Shown here: positions 31,800-43,823 of the stretch, piece after piece
How positions within the stretch are numbered: position 1 is the stretch's first letter
Layout of the letters: each line of letters opens with the position of its first letter
Assembly: GCA_933207985.1 (NCBI GenBank)
Contig: OW240917.1
Coordinates: forward strand, 101,393,785-101,457,784
Length of the DNA stretch: 64,000 bases
Source of the DNA: Pelobates cultripes
Taxonomy: Eukaryota; Chordata; Amphibia; Anura; Pelobatidae
Reading direction: 5' to 3'
Notes under the pieces: generated by a model
Databases searched by the model: none
Told to the model about the DNA's origin: nothing
What the model saw: only the letters and a program-made list of their open reading frames with translations
Position numbers and translations under genes: made by a program

Positions 31800-33400
31800 C
31801 TCATTTATATTACATCTACAAAGTTATACAATTAAAAACAATGTAAACAATATATTTAAGGATGCATTTTTAACTATCTAATAACAATACAAAACTTCTC
31901 TGAACAGATAAAACTTGTCTAAAAAGACTATTAATGACAAGCATACCACGGTAGGGCAAAACAAGCAAACAGCAGTTTCTTTATGCAGGCTAGTGGGGTA
32001 ACCACAAATTTCCTATTAATATAAAAGCCAAAAAAACTCCTTGCTGTTCCAGAAGCAGAAGTTAACCAAACAAACAGATACTAGCCCAAAATAACAATCT
32101 GATGGTAAAAGAGAGAACAACAGCCACCGATTGCAGCAGAATCTAAATAGCAATTTTACTGATAGCTCACTCTCATCAGAGATCGAACAGTGGAAATCTT
32201 CGTAATGTAAGTTCCAGCAACTGCCACCTAACACTCAGTCTGAAATTCAAAGGTAATATAATGAATGGAATCACTTAAGTGTTTCATAGATCTTGGTCTA
32301 CTTTGTCAGAGGCTTCTGATGCAGATTTTCAGAGCTTGATCTCAGAGTAGATACCAGGAGACGAGGGTAGAACCTGTCCCGAACTTGAAGAGATTGGGCA
32401 GAGCCTGTCTCTGAAACTGAAGAGATAGCTGCAGTCATGTATGAATGAGATAGGAGTTGTACTTCTTAGAAGCCTGTTATTATTCTTCCAAGGAGAAAGT
32501 CTTTAACCATGTGTACTACGAAAAGATTGTTTTACAGAAAGCACTATATGATCATGCTTGATTATAAATACATCAAGGAGTGAAGTTTTACTTTTAATTT
32601 TCATTGCATTAATGTGAACTATGGACTTTTACTTATACATGGTGCATTTTTACTTATTGCTATATTTTATTTTAAGTATTTAGTATCTGCTAATTTATTT
32701 CTTCTGTTTCGCTACCAGCAAAATTGCTATTTATCTTCTGCTGGGATTGTTTTGTCATCAGACTGCTATTTTGTGTGTTAATCAGGGCTATTTGTTTGTT
32801 CTGTTAGGTTCCCCTTATAATGAAGCAGCATTAAATGTGTTGGAATCATTTAATGATATATATGAATCAATAATTCAGGAAAACAATGAAACCTTTAGGC
32901 GCTACTCTATAGCAAATAAAACTTAAAAAAAGACTTTCCAAACAGCTTCAGTGTCTTACTTCTGTTCTGATACTTATTATACTTTCAAATAAGTTTAAAA
33001 TCATGTCTTTAAATTCCCTCAATTAGACAATCTATTTCCAGTTAACAGCCATTTTATGTGTGACATCATGTGTGGCATTGACAAACTGAGATTGCTTTCA
33101 GCTCAATTGAGAACATGTTGAAATTCCCTGATTTCACACAAAATTTAAGTACTTAATTTTTGCAGAGAAAAATGACATTTAGACAAGTTTTGACAGAGTC
33201 TCCACACCTCTCTACATCCGTAAGAAAAGTTATCATAATTTTTTTTGTGCATATATTTTTCTTTTTTTCTTGTGTAGAGAGTGCAGACTACACCATTTAT
33301 GCATTTTTAGCATTAGGAGAAATTCAAACAAAAATGTGTTTAATCCATTGACACCATCCACCTGATCAAAGTTGTAAACTACTTCCTGTTAGTTCATACA
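31800..33400 (-). other. SPOCK3: SPOCK3 intron, no feature recognised
   Basis: Intron sequence between 31685 and 34875. Short open frames at 32016-32234 and 33160-33351 have no recognisable similarity. Confidence 0.5.
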
Positions 33401-33404
33401 CTGA

Positions 33405-33590
33405 AAAAAGACTGGTCCATCAAGTTCAACCTTTTGTACATATGTTTTTTTCTGTTCATTCAAAAAAAAAAAAAAAGTTTGAAGTGCTTTCCAATTTTGC
33501 AACAAACTGGGAAAAAATATTTCTTGACCCCAGAATGTCAGTCAGATATCTCATAGGATCAATAAGCTGTTCCCTCACAAATTAAACATT
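33405..33590 (-). mobile_element. L2-like LINE 3' end
   Basis: Inverted relative to the copy at 53920-54110. It shares CCATCAAGTTCAACCTT, an A-rich run, GAAGTGCTTTCCAATTTTGC and TTGACCCCAGAATG. Only the 3' end is present. Confidence 0.75.
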
Positions 33591-34875
33591 ATATCCCTGA
33601 TTTCAATCTTGTAAAGACCCCACATACACCAAATCCACTCTAAGCAATATATTCAATATTCACTAAGCACATACTACCGGTCACATACTCTCTTTAAGGT
33701 AATGACCATGCTATATTTCTACTTCCGACCAGTCACCCAGTTGCTTACTTCCTCCCAGCCTTCCACACATTAACAGGGATACAGAACAAAAATACTGCAC
33801 ACAAGACAAAATATAACAACTTTTTCCACTACCCTTTTCAGCACTATGTGATTGTTATGCATACTGAGTAACATAAAAGTAATCTGGAAGCATTTTATAA
33901 CTCCCAGTTCTTCAAATTGACAGCTGTCCTGTTCATCTAGGCTAGCATCAACGGTGCATCATAACTTCAATATGAATGAGCTTAGCAAATCCTCTTACTC
34001 AGAGACACTACCCCTGTAATCCTTAATGCTCTTCATCTTGTTTTTGTTCTGAAATGTATATCCCTTCACCTACTTCAATGCCATTTTTCAGGCCTTTTGC
34101 ACATGACCTATAGTTGACACTTTCTAGAATATCCTTCCACATGAATTTTTCTTGCTTATATGTGTTATTTTGACAGACCTGTCAAAAAGTTGGTTATAAC
34201 ATGTCATATCCCAATACCACAACCTTCGACTCGACATTATTGGACATTTCCTTTTTTTTGGGCTTGCAAAATAGCATAAACAATTGAAATCAGAAAGGTT
34301 GCATCTTCACAATCTTTCCATTGAGATAACATTTATCTTCCAGGTATTAAAGTCATGTGTCTTCACATGACAAGTATAAGTTACTCAGTGTTACATTCCC
34401 CATGTCAAAAGCATGGACTTTAAATGAACAATTCACTTTGCCGGAAAACAAATACAAATCATACTGATTGCTTTTACAAAGATACTTTATTTTATGAATG
34501 CAAATACTAAATGTTAGCCATGATACTGTCACACAGAATTTAAAAAAATACACAAAACACAGCTTACATGGAAATAACTAACATATCAAAATCTGGTTGT
34601 TTATATTTCAAGTTCTGATAGCACTCAAGACACAAGTAGACAGTTCAGAATTCCTTATTGTTTCATGGGCAGTTTATGTGAGCATGATGGACCAGTATAA
34701 TATACACATCATAAACTAACTGTATATAACACAACTATATTTATGTCCAGTGTTACATTAACAGTGTTTTATTTCAATATGTTATTCATACATATACATA
34801 GTGTAGGTCAAATGTGCTGACATACAATTTAAAATAATTTTAAGCATGGTTAGAAGTAGTAAAATTGTAACTCAC
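33591..34875 (-). other. SPOCK3: SPOCK3 intron, no feature recognised
   Basis: AT-rich intron sequence next to the 63-base exon; nothing recognised. Confidence 0.5.
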
Positions 34876-34938
34876 CAAGAAGCTTCTTTCCTGGTGTCTG
34901 TTTTTGAAGGTTACTTAATTCTGTCTGACAAGGAGGAT
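34876..34938 (-). CDS. SPOCK3: SPOCK3 63-base linker exon
   Basis: Acceptor TTGTTACAG, donor GTGAGT, phase 1 at both ends. It encodes the end of the calcium-binding region and the linker to the thyroglobulin domain: PPCQTELSNLQKQ, then TPGKKLLG, with the first Asp and last Gly codons split across junctions. One cysteine (PPCQ) pairs within the EC module in the SPARC family. It is too short to be noticed as an open frame and was placed from splice signals and homology to testican-3. Confidence 0.93.
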
Positions 34939-35161
34939 CTGTAACAAAATATAAAGCTTATTAAGTAAAAAATGAACTAACACATGTATATATATATGTA
35001 TATATTATTACAGAGAAAGAGAGAGTTATGGTTATATTTTATTCAATGTTTCAGTTGTTGTTAAGCTTCATTGTACTACAGTTGTGACAATTGAAAACCT
35101 CTTGAACATTTTTAGCTTATGCATTCAACTCTCATGATGGTTTGCAAATGTCTATGCTTAC

Positions 35162-35383
35162 CTTGCTGCCTTTGAAAACAATAGCACCACTCATTGTTAG
35201 ATATCAAGCTATCCTTGTACGTGTCACATGTATTAAAGAAGGCCTTGGTACATTGCTCATTCTTGTCAATATAAATGCTTCCGAGCTCATACTGATCCAG
35301 CAGCAAGTCGGAGTTTTTATCAAGTTTATTAAACATCCACCCAAGAGAGTCTCGACAAATAGGCAGAATACTTGTATCAAACC
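35162..35383 (-). CDS. SPOCK3: SPOCK3 exon: SPARC-type EC domain with two EF-hand loops
   Basis: Acceptor TTTCTTATAG, donor GTAAGC, 222 bases, phase 1 at both ends. It encodes FDTSILPICRDSLGWMFNKL, then EF loop 1 DKNSDLLLDQYE (ligands D1, N3, D5, D9, E12) and EF loop 2 DTYKDSLISNNE (D1, D5, E12), then WCYCFQRQQ. The paired EF-hands bind calcium and stabilise the extracellular module. YIDKNEQCTKAFFN and DSLISNNEWCYCF are close to testican-3. The intron to the next exon is only 223 bases. Confidence 0.95.
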
Positions 35384-35950
35384 CTATAAGAAAAAAATTT
35401 TATATGTTAACTAATATAACATGAGACAGCTGTTAACACTTTCTGAAAAACTGTTTTAGGTTTCTGAAATTATACGGAAATAGAAAAAGACTATTAGAAA
35501 AAAAGATAACATTATGAGGTATGAATATTATTTTATCCCTGAAACTCAAAAAAAAGAACATGGACACAAAAAAACATACTTTCTGCTGTTGCTCATGAAA
35601 TATATATATGGACATTTAAGGTGAAGCCAAAGGTTGAAGGAAAGATGCAGAAGATGTCATAGGACAAGCAACATTACAGAAGAAGAGATGACAAGAAGAA
35701 GGAAAAAGGAACACTTGGACTGTAATGTTTTTGGAGATGCTCAACCAAACATTCTGAAGTATTTTCTTGACACAGCCAAGGTTTGTTCAAACAATGACTG
35801 CAACATCAAAGAGCAAATACATTGAGATATACGCTTCAAACAGGCAATCAGAGTTTTGGGACTAAGAGCAATACAACTGTCTGTTTAGTTTAAGTATTGC
35901 TCCCTACACAAAAAGAGCACCAACTAATACACTAAGTTCGACAGGGGATA
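35384..35950 (-). other. SPOCK3: SPOCK3 intron, no feature recognised
   Basis: Unique-looking intron sequence up to the left end of the Tc1 element. Confidence 0.5.
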
Positions 35951-35952
35951 TA

Positions 35953-37539
35953 CAGTAGCTCACAAAAGTGAGTACACTCCACACATTTTTGTCAATATTT
36001 TATGAAATGTTTTCATGTGACAACACTGAAGAAATGCCACTCTGCTAAAATGTAAAGTAGTAGGTGTACAGCCTGTATAACAGTGTAAATGTACTGTCCC
36101 CTCAAAATAACTCAACACACAGCCATTAATGTTTAAACCATTGGCAACAAAAATTAGTACAACCCTAAGTGGAAATGTCCAAATTGGGCACAAAGTGTCA
36201 ATATTTTGTGTGGCCACTATTATTTTCCAGCACTGCCTTAACACTCATAGGCATGAAGTTCAAAAGAGCTTCACAGGTAGCCACTGGAGTCCTCTTCCAC
36301 TCCTCCATGACGACATCACAGAGCTGGTGGATGTTTGAGATCTTGGCTCCCCCATCTCTTGTTTGAGGATGCCCCACAGATGCTTAATAGGGTCTAGGTC
36401 TAGAGACATGCTTGGCCAGTCCATCACGTTTACCTTTAGCTTGTTTTAGCAAGGCAGTAGTCATCTTGTAGGTGTGTTTGGGGTCGTTATCATGTTGGAA
36501 TACTGCCCTGTAGCCCAGTCTCTGAAGGGAGGGGATCATGCTCTGCTTCAGTGTGTCACAGTACATGTTGGCATTCATGGTTCCCTCAATGAACTGCAGC
36601 TCCCCGTGCCGGGAGCACTCATGTAGGCCCACACCATGCTTGACTGTAGGTAAGACACACTTGTCTTTGTACTCCTCACTTGGTTGCCGCCACGCACACT
36701 TGACACCCCCTGTACTAAATAAGTTTATCTTGGTCTCATTGACCACATGACATAGTTCCAGTAATCCATGTCCTTAGTCTGCTTGTCTTCAGCAAACTGT
36801 TTGCGGGCTTTCTTGTGCATCATCTATAGAAGAGGCTTCCTTCTGGGACGACAGCCATGCAGACCAAGTTGATGCAGTGTGCGGCATATGGTCTGAGTAA
36901 GGACAGGCTGACCCCCCATCCCTTCAACCTCTGCAGCAATGCTGGCAGCACTCATACATCTATTTCCCAAAGACAACCTCTAGATATGATGTTGAGCATA
37001 TGCACTCAACTTCTTCATGATGAGGCCTGTTCTGAGTGGAACCTGTCCTGTGAAAATGCTGTATGGTCCTGCCCACCGTGCTGCAGCTCAGTTTCAGGGT
37101 CTTGGCAATCTTCTTATAGCCTAGGCCATGTAGAGCAACAATTCTTTTTTTCAGATCCTTAGAGAGTTCTTTACCATGAGGTGCCATGTTGAACTTCCAG
37201 TGACCAGTATGAGAGAATGTGAGAGCGATAACACCAAATTTAACAAACCTGCTCACCATTCACACCTGAGACCTTTTAACACTAATGAGTCACATGACAT
37301 CGGGGAGAAAAGGTGGCTAATTGGGCCCAATTTGGACATTTCCACTTAGGGGTGTACTCACTTTTGTTGCCAACGGTTTAGACATTAATGGCTGTGTGTT
37401 GAGTTATTTTGAGGGGACAGAAAATGTACAGTGTTATACAGGCTGTACACTTACTACTTTACATTGTAGCAGAGTGTAATTTCTTCAGTGTTGTCACATG
37501 AAAAATTGTGAGGGATATACTCACTTTTGTGAGATATTG
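35953..37539 (-). mobile_element. Tc1-like transposon, full length, inactive
   Basis: Starts CAGTAGCTCACAAAAGTGAG and ends, read inward from the right, CAATATCTCACAAAAGTGAG. TA lies at each border (35951-35952 and 37540-37541). A second internal near-repeat, GTACTCACTTTTGTTGCCAA at 37351-37373, is mirrored near 36130-36160, so the inverted repeats are long with inner and outer parts. The transposase is on the minus strand and is frameshifted. It lies in the SPOCK3 intron. Confidence 0.88.
36150..37187 (-). pseudogene. Tc1-type transposase, frameshifted
   Basis: Starts at the ATG at 37187 with MAPHGKELSKDLKKRIVALH and an HTH region YKKIAKTLKLSCSTVGRTI. The middle lies in other frames. At about 36735 the expected MWSDETKIN reads MWS then frameshifts, because one base is missing in the codon for the first catalytic Asp. 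Downstream FQHDNDPKHTYK supplies the second Asp and a DLDPIKHLW-type block, in another frame, the third acidic residue. At least two further frame changes occur. The enzyme would cut and paste DNA at TA sites; this copy cannot. Confidence 0.85.
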
Positions 37540-37543
37540 TATA

Positions 37544-38125
37544 GAGATAATTCTTCTAATCAGTAAGCTAATCTTTAGGTTTCTGTATGATATAATTTAA
37601 ATATTTTTCACTTATTTTGACTCACCTTACATTCGGCTACAAGCAATGCTGTGTGCTGCTTCTATCTCATCTGCATTTTAGAGCTAGATCTTTTTGTATT
37701 TTGTTTCTAATTCAAATGCTTAGCTATGTTCAATTCTGATATTCTAATGTATTTGATATCATACATTGATGTCTAACAATTGATTCAACTCTAAACAGAT
37801 ATATTGACTGTAGAAGAACCTCTTGTGATTTTGTAGTTGTGTAATATATTTGAGTTGCATATTACATTTGTTTCTGTGGTTATGAACTCCTCACCATGAA
37901 GCTGTACCTCAAGCATAGATTGAATTCATTATAAAGCACTACATACTAAAAACAGTTAATAGTCCTAAAAGTTACAATTTTATTGGTGCTGTGACCTGAC
38001 ATAAAAACCTTGCACGTTTGGGAATAAATAGAATAACAGCAAGACCATGAATCACATTTGGATATAGAGAAGTAGTTTCAATGTGTATTATGCTATTATA
38101 TCGAGATTTTAATGTTACTCACAAA
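37544..38125 (-). other. SPOCK3: SPOCK3 intron, no feature recognised
   Basis: AT-rich sequence between the Tc1 element and an LTR-like block. Confidence 0.5.
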
Positions 38126-38660
38126 CTGTCATGACTACCAGTGTGGTCCAACATGCAAAACTATGTAACATCTACATAGACTATAGAAGATAGACAGAAC
38201 GTAAACCAGTCATTAGAATGGCCAGGTTAAAACGTTGAAAGACAAAGAATGGTCAATGGAAAGCCGAAGTCAAGGAAGTCAGAAATACATGATAACAATA
38301 AAGAAATCCAAGTCAGGGAAACCAGAGATAAGAGTAGTCAGGAATAGCCAAAGTCAAAATACTGTGAAGATCAAATAACAAGAAAAACGCACTCTCGGCA
38401 ACCAGGAACTGAAACCACAACAGTGCAATGGGCTAGGGCACTTCAAGGGTTTAAATACCCCTCCTTGTGCGGTGATTGGTCAGTGCTTGGCCTCTAACCC
38501 CAAAACGTGCATGTTCGTTGACTTTTGCGTGACCCTTGGAGGCAGAGCTACAAATGGCCGCAACCTCGTGGTCGGCGCCATTTTGTTTGCCGCTTGTGGA
38601 AGGGACGGAGGCCCAAGCGGGATGGCTCCCTGCTCACTGCTGGACATGTAAGCCTGGGAT
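38126..38660 (-). mobile_element. Possible gypsy-type LTR remnant
   Basis: Begins TGTCATGACTACCAGTGTGG, is followed by a CAGG/AAGTCA-rich segment like that in the solo LTR at 3861, and has TTTAAATACCCC at 38451. GC content rises to the right. No right end, duplication or internal region was seen, so the call rests on general resemblance. Confidence 0.3.
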
Positions 38661-38970
38661 GGGGAATTGAACCAAAGGGAAAAAAGTGGGGGAGGAAGAG
38701 GACCCAGATGTGCTCAGTGTCAATACAAAGGTGTGATAATGTGGGGGGTATGTGGTGTGCAGTTTTGCCCCCTTATGAAGTGGACCTGTGATGGGGTGCC
38801 CCGTTTATCTCCTAGATGGTTGAGAATGGATATAATGATTTGATATAATGATATTGTCACTCCTTACAAGCAGCATGATGATTGAGGTCGTATTAGTGCA
38901 ATACGGTACATTAATACAATAATACAATACATTAGCAGAGAGCTTTAGGGCACAGCTGTCGTACGCTCAT
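38661..38970. other. No gene recognised
   Basis: A GC-richer patch to about 38810 followed by AT-rich sequence. An 88-codon frame at 38525-38791 shows no family. Confidence 0.45.
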
Positions 38971-38971
38971 G

Positions 38972-41900
38972 TTAAATGTAACTGCCAGGCTGTTTCATGC
39001 CCCCTGTAGAGATGTACTCTATGATGGGCTTTGTTTGATTGTGTGGGTGGTCCAACTTCCAGAAGGACTTTGGTGTTTGCATTCGCCTAGCCATAGTTTC
39101 ATATAATTTTGTGGTTTCCAGATTTTCTATGCAGGTTTGTGTAGTAGGTGCAGTGGCAGACTTCCACATTCTGCTCAAAACATATAATGCAGCAATCAGG
39201 ATGCTATATCAAATATATGTGATATTTTTTAATGCCCATGGGGAGTAATTGAAGCAAGAATACTTCTGGGTTGTAAAGAGCTGGACCCCAGATGTTTGAT
39301 GCATTAAGTCAGCCACATCTTGCCAGAATTTATTTAACAATGGGCATTACCACCATATGTAAAGCATTGTGCCTTTGTGTGACTGGCATCTCCAACATCT
39401 ATCCGATGTTTGCGGTGAATAATGTTTAAGGCAGGTGGGTACTAAATACCATCTGTGCAGTATGTTATGTGAAATCTCAACGTGAGAGACACACATCTTA
39501 AGATTTTTGTGTGCTTGTATAATTCTCCACCATTGATGTTCTGTTATAGAGTATGTTAGCTCTTTTTCCCATGTTTGTATAAAAGTAAGGGCGTGTATAT
39601 TAGAGCGGGTGTGTTCCGCTGCATAAATGACAGACATCAGTCTTTTGGGGGGTATTATCTTTAGGCAGATTTCTGCTACTGTCAGCACTAGCACTTGTAC
39701 ATCATTGTGAAACAACACAGTTTGTTTCTTGATCCAAGAGTACGAGAATTTAGTTGTTGCGGGTAGGTTATATTGTTTGTGGAGATAAGAGAACCTGGAC
39801 AAGCTAGAGTTATGGAGTAGTTGTTATAGCATGTATATGCCGCAGGCATGCCATGGTTTGTAATTTAAATTGAGTATGAGCAAGGTTAATGCTACAAGGG
39901 GAAGTGCAGTAGAAAGTCTATCCGCCAATCCCCTTCTTTGTTTGTATGAGTCCCATATGTGCAGTGTGAGAGCCGTCATGGGTAATATATTTGGGAACCA
40001 TGGTTGTTTATCTTTGAGTATCAAACAGTGCTACACCTTCTGTATGTGTGGATTCAATGTTTTCACATGGGTGTGGCGTGGGGCGATGGAAAGCTGACAG
40101 AAGGGGACCTATTTGTGCTGCTTGATAATAACACAATACTCCCATTCCTCCCTGTGAGAAGGATTTGTACAGTATGAATTTGCCATCCTGGGTCTGACAT
40201 TACCCCAAATTAATTTGTTTAAAAGTGGTTGCATTTCTACAAAGTATCTCTGTGGGAGTTTAATCGGGAGCATCTGGAAGAGGTACTGTATTTTGGGTAG
40301 TATCATCATCTTAATAGCGCCAATTTTGCCCAGCCATGAGAGGTATTTCCCCTTCCAGTTCTGTAGGTGATTTTTTATTTCATGCATTAGTTTGACATAG
40401 TTTGCTTTGTACAAGTAATTGACATTGGAGGTGATGGTTACTCCTAAGAATTTGAGGGCGTATTTCTCCAATCGTATGCAAAATTACGATGTAGCGTTTC
40501 TGCGTCAGGTTTGGGTATGTTGATGCTCATGGCTTGAGTTTTTGTGATGTTAAGTTTGTAGTAGAAGCATCTACTGTATTGGGAAAGGATTGCATGGAAA
40601 TTGGGTAGTGATATGTGTGGTTGCTCCACGGTCAGAAATATGTTGTCTGCAAATAGCGTTAGTCTACGCTCCTGAACTTTTAGTTTAAGTTTGTGGATAT
40701 TAGGGTTGTGTTGTATTAGTTGGGTCAGGGGTTCTATGGCCAGAATGTAAAGTAAGGGGGAGAGTGGACATCTCTGCCTGGAACCATTGGAGATGGTGAA
40801 GGGGCGTGATACGAATCCTCTGTTTACTAAGCGGGTAGTGGGATTAGAGTAGAGTGATTCTATGAGGGTGAGAAATTGAGGTGGGAATTTGAATTTACGC
40901 AGGGCCAGGAGGAGGAGGGGCCAGTGCAACCTGTCAAAAGCTTCTTCTGCATCCAGAGACAGGAATACACTGGGAGTCCTTCCCCCCCACTGCAGCCCAT
41001 GCAGAAGGTCCAGCACTTTACGAGGGCCATCCACTCCCAGTCTGCCGCTTATGAATCACAATTGATCTATATCTATCAGTGTGGGGATTACGAATATGAA
41101 TCTATTGGCAAATAATTTTGCCATCAATTTTAGATCCATATTGAGCAACGATTGGGGGGCTTTCCAGGTTTTGGTAAGGTGGTGAGATGTGCCATTAGCA
41201 TTTCAGGGGGGATGGTTCCAGTGCTTAAGATATAGTTATATGCCTGTACTAGATGGGGCACTAGGATCGGTGCCAGTGTTTTGCAATAGGAGTTTGTCAG
41301 TCCTTTGGGCCCCGTGGATTTGCTTGTCAGGAGGGAATGAATTGTTTATGTTATTTTTCCTGTGACGTGATTGGTGCTTTTAGTACGGTCTGAGACAGAG
41401 TCATTAGAGTGGTGAGGTCCAGTAAGTCATCTATTTCCTGTGTGGTCGGTTGGTGCGTAGTGGCATCATCATTAAGGTTATATAATGTAATATACTGCCA
41501 TCTAATCATTAATGTCTTGAGGGTTATGTATTTTGGATCCTGATGTGGTAGATAAGTATGGTAGATAAGTATGGTATTTTAGAGTGGGCTGGTTTTTGGC
41601 ATAGCATATTTGCCAAGACTTTCCCCGCTCTGTTTCCCTGAGAGTTATGCTTTAGTTTTAATTTTTATAGTGTGTACGTTGTTTTGGCAAGGTTCATGTC
41701 ATTAATGTGTTTGATTGTGTCTGCAATGATCTCAGTGGAGCATGCTGTTGGCTGTATAAAGTGAGCATTTGTTGTGTCTCTTTCTGTTTTGGAGCAAACT
41801 GAGGTAATTCTGCTGAGAAGTGCATTTGACAAAGGAGACCTGGCTACTCAGTAAATCCCGCATGATCAGCTTATGTGCCTGCCAAAAGGAAAGGGGTGTA

Positions 41901-42110
41901 ACTTCTGGTGTATCATTATCAGTGAAGTAATGCTGCAATTGCTCTTATGCATGAAGGATTGATCATGCAATAGGGTGTCATTTAGACAACTTGGTGGTCT
42001 GCCCCTATGTGGGTATTGCTCTCTTATTGTTATGGTAAGCGGTGCACCAGACAATGTTACCTATGGTGCACTGTGTAATGTTTGGTAATAGTTGTCCCAA
42101 GGTTAGTGTA
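38972..42110 (-). pseudogene. LINE ORF2 (endonuclease end, RT, C-terminus), broken
   Basis: Pieces in several frames. APLTITIREQYPHRGRPPS (about 42045) lies at the end of the AP endonuclease. YFTDNDTPEVTPLSFWQAHK (about 41925) is the segment linking it to the RT. VFLSLDAEEAFDRLHW is RT motif A. NGSRQRCPLSPLLYILAIEP is motif B. LTLFADNIFLTV is motif C with FADN in place of FADD. ITKTQAMSIN follows. Further C-terminal pieces include NWKGKYLSWLGKIGAIKMMI and LPKIQYLFQMLPIKLP. The enzyme would nick DNA and copy LINE RNA in the nucleus. Loss of a catalytic Asp and many stops exclude function. Confidence 0.75.
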
Positions 42111-42477
42111 TAGTCTACTCAGGAGTCAGATTTGTATACTGTGGAATAGTACATGAAGTACCTGTCATGTGGGTGGCAAGTTCTCCAAATGTTCTCCAAA
42201 TGCCGTACAATCCGTATTCCATAAGAAATTTGGTGAGTGCTTTACATTGAAGGACCTATATATTATATGTCGTTGGTGAACAATAACAGTTGCATATATC
42301 AAGTTAACTGTGTATCATATATAGTTTAACTTATGGTACCATCAGGGAAGGATGAGGGCTCACCAGTATACCAAGCTTGCTTCAGTATTTCTGCAGATCA
42401 TAAATGGTACTGCTCCATGGATAACAAATAGGAATACTCCATACCAATGAAAAAATTTTATTTATTTTTTTAATAAA

Positions 42478-42732
42478 ATTTTACTCTGTATTGCAAATAA
42501 AGGTATTCTGGCTACTTTTAAATCACTTTGATTGTGCCCTTTTACTCTTTTATTTATTATTTTTATTTTTGCTTGGTATCCTGATTATAAAAACTATAAA
42601 ATATCCACAAGTGGATATTTTATAATTTTACTCTGTATTGCAAATAAAGGTATTTTGGCTACTTTTAAATCACTTTGATTGTGCCATTTTACTCTTATTT
42701 ATTATTTTTATTTTTGCTTGGTATCCTGATTT
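42478..42732. repeat. 147-base tandem duplication in pLTR B
   Basis: Units start at 42478 and 42625 with ATTTTACTCTGTATTGCAAA. The second unit ends after about 108 bases of match. The end of the first unit holds the palindrome TATAAAATATCCAC/GTGGATATTTTATA. Confidence 0.92.
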
Positions 42733-42770
42733 TATCTTTCCTACTGAGTATTACTCCAAAGACATCCGAG

Positions 42771-42833
42771 GTGGGGATTATACCACTCACGCCTAAGTCA
42801 TTGAGCAGTCCGCCTGCTCAATCCTATGTGAGT
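42771..42833 (+). other. Two-hairpin/GTGAGT module B1
   Basis: Stem GTGG/CCAC with loop GGATTATA (42771-42786), stem TTGAGCAG/CTGCTCAA (42801-42821), GTGAGT at 42828-42833. It is the closest match to module A1. Confidence 0.75.
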
Positions 42834-42955
42834 ACACATTTTATTATTTATACTCCTTATATAAGATTTTATACAGCGAGCACTATTAGTTGTCTCTCTT
42901 CTCCCTTATGATCTACACATCGGCGAAAGACTTAACCCTCTACACGTATCCTACA

Positions 42956-43020
42956 AGCGGGAATTATATCGCTGTACGCTATTCACACTAGAGCTGGCTT
43001 AAGCTCTACTAAACGTGAGT
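42956..43020 (+). other. Two-hairpin/GTGAGT module B2
   Basis: Stem AGCG/CGCT with loop GGAATTATAT (42956-42973), stem TAGAGCT/AGCTCTA (42989-43008), GTGAGT at 43015-43020. Confidence 0.7.
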
Positions 43021-43138
43021 AAGACTGTATTAGACTCTGTTGTTATATACACCATCTTTACCAGACGTACTGCCCTATCATCTGTCTTTCTCTTCCACAT
43101 ACTGAGTAAAAGACCAATACTTCTCTATGTATCCTATA

Positions 43139-43202
43139 AGCGGGGATTGTACAGCTGTATGCCATCCACACTAGAGCTAGTTCAGCTCTACTACACGTGA
43201 GT
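43139..43202 (+). other. Two-hairpin/GTGAGT module B3
   Basis: GGGGATTGTA loop closed by a short AGC/GCT stem (43139-43156), stem TAGAGCT/AGCTCTA (43172-43190), GTGAGT at 43197-43202. It lies 183 bases after module B2. Confidence 0.7.
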
Positions 43203-43823
43203 AGAATTACCATAGATCTCTTCTTCCTGCATATCAACCCTCTCATCAGACATATTTGCACCATCATTTGTTTCTTTCTTTACATATGGATCCTGAAAAG
43301 CCATCTTCACGTGACCCTTAGAGAGAATACCCCTCCACATAGGCCGTCGGTGCCCCACCAGTCCCTACTAAAGACTTTGTTTTGGCACCACCTACATTTT
43401 GGACTTCGTTCATTCTCTAGCTGCACTTTAGTCAGCTTTGGTGCAACCTTCTTCTGTTTTGTCTTGTATACTAACATTATAGGAGCCAACAATAGTTCCA
43501 GCAAATAGGAACATTTAGAAGGGGAGAAATAAAGAAAGAAAATTACTTGGATCTGGTATACTTGCAGCTGGTATCAGTGAAACCCTTGCTTCTTTAAGAT
43601 ACGACAATGTTCATGCATGAACCTTGTGCCACTCTGGTGATATTCTTCCTGGTGATGTTGCAGCTTTTGGTGAGTTCGGAGAGATGATGCCACATTCAGT
43701 CAGGAACCTGAGGTCCTCTTTTGGAGAGTTGATCACCTTGATCCTGCTGTGTCTCGTCACCAGCAGCTTTGTCGGAAAGTCCCATCTATATCAGATGCAC
43801 TTCTTCCGGAGTTCTTCTGTGAC

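Larger units (their letters stand above)
42440..43520 (+). mobile_element. Fragment of a second PLE family (pLTR B), nested in the LINE
   Basis: It shares the layout of the PLE at 10308-18345. There is an AATAAAGG-TATTCTGGC segment (compare AATAAAGGAATATTGGC at 12417), then modules of two hairpins plus GTGAGT. AGCGAGCACTATTAGTTGTCTCTC-type sequence follows the first module (GTGAGCACTATATACGTCTCTC in family A). The hammerhead-like motif and coding ORFs were not found, so it is a partial copy. The left part has a 147-base tandem duplication. Confidence 0.65.

Noticed and set aside
38525..38791. 88-codon frame in a GC-richer patch, possible exon
   Set aside because: No splice sites or family similarity were recognised. 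It lies next to an LTR-like block.
42440..43520. Hammerhead-like motif in pLTR family B
   Set aside because: No core plus GAAA with pairing stems was found. The fragment starts after the point where the motif would lie.
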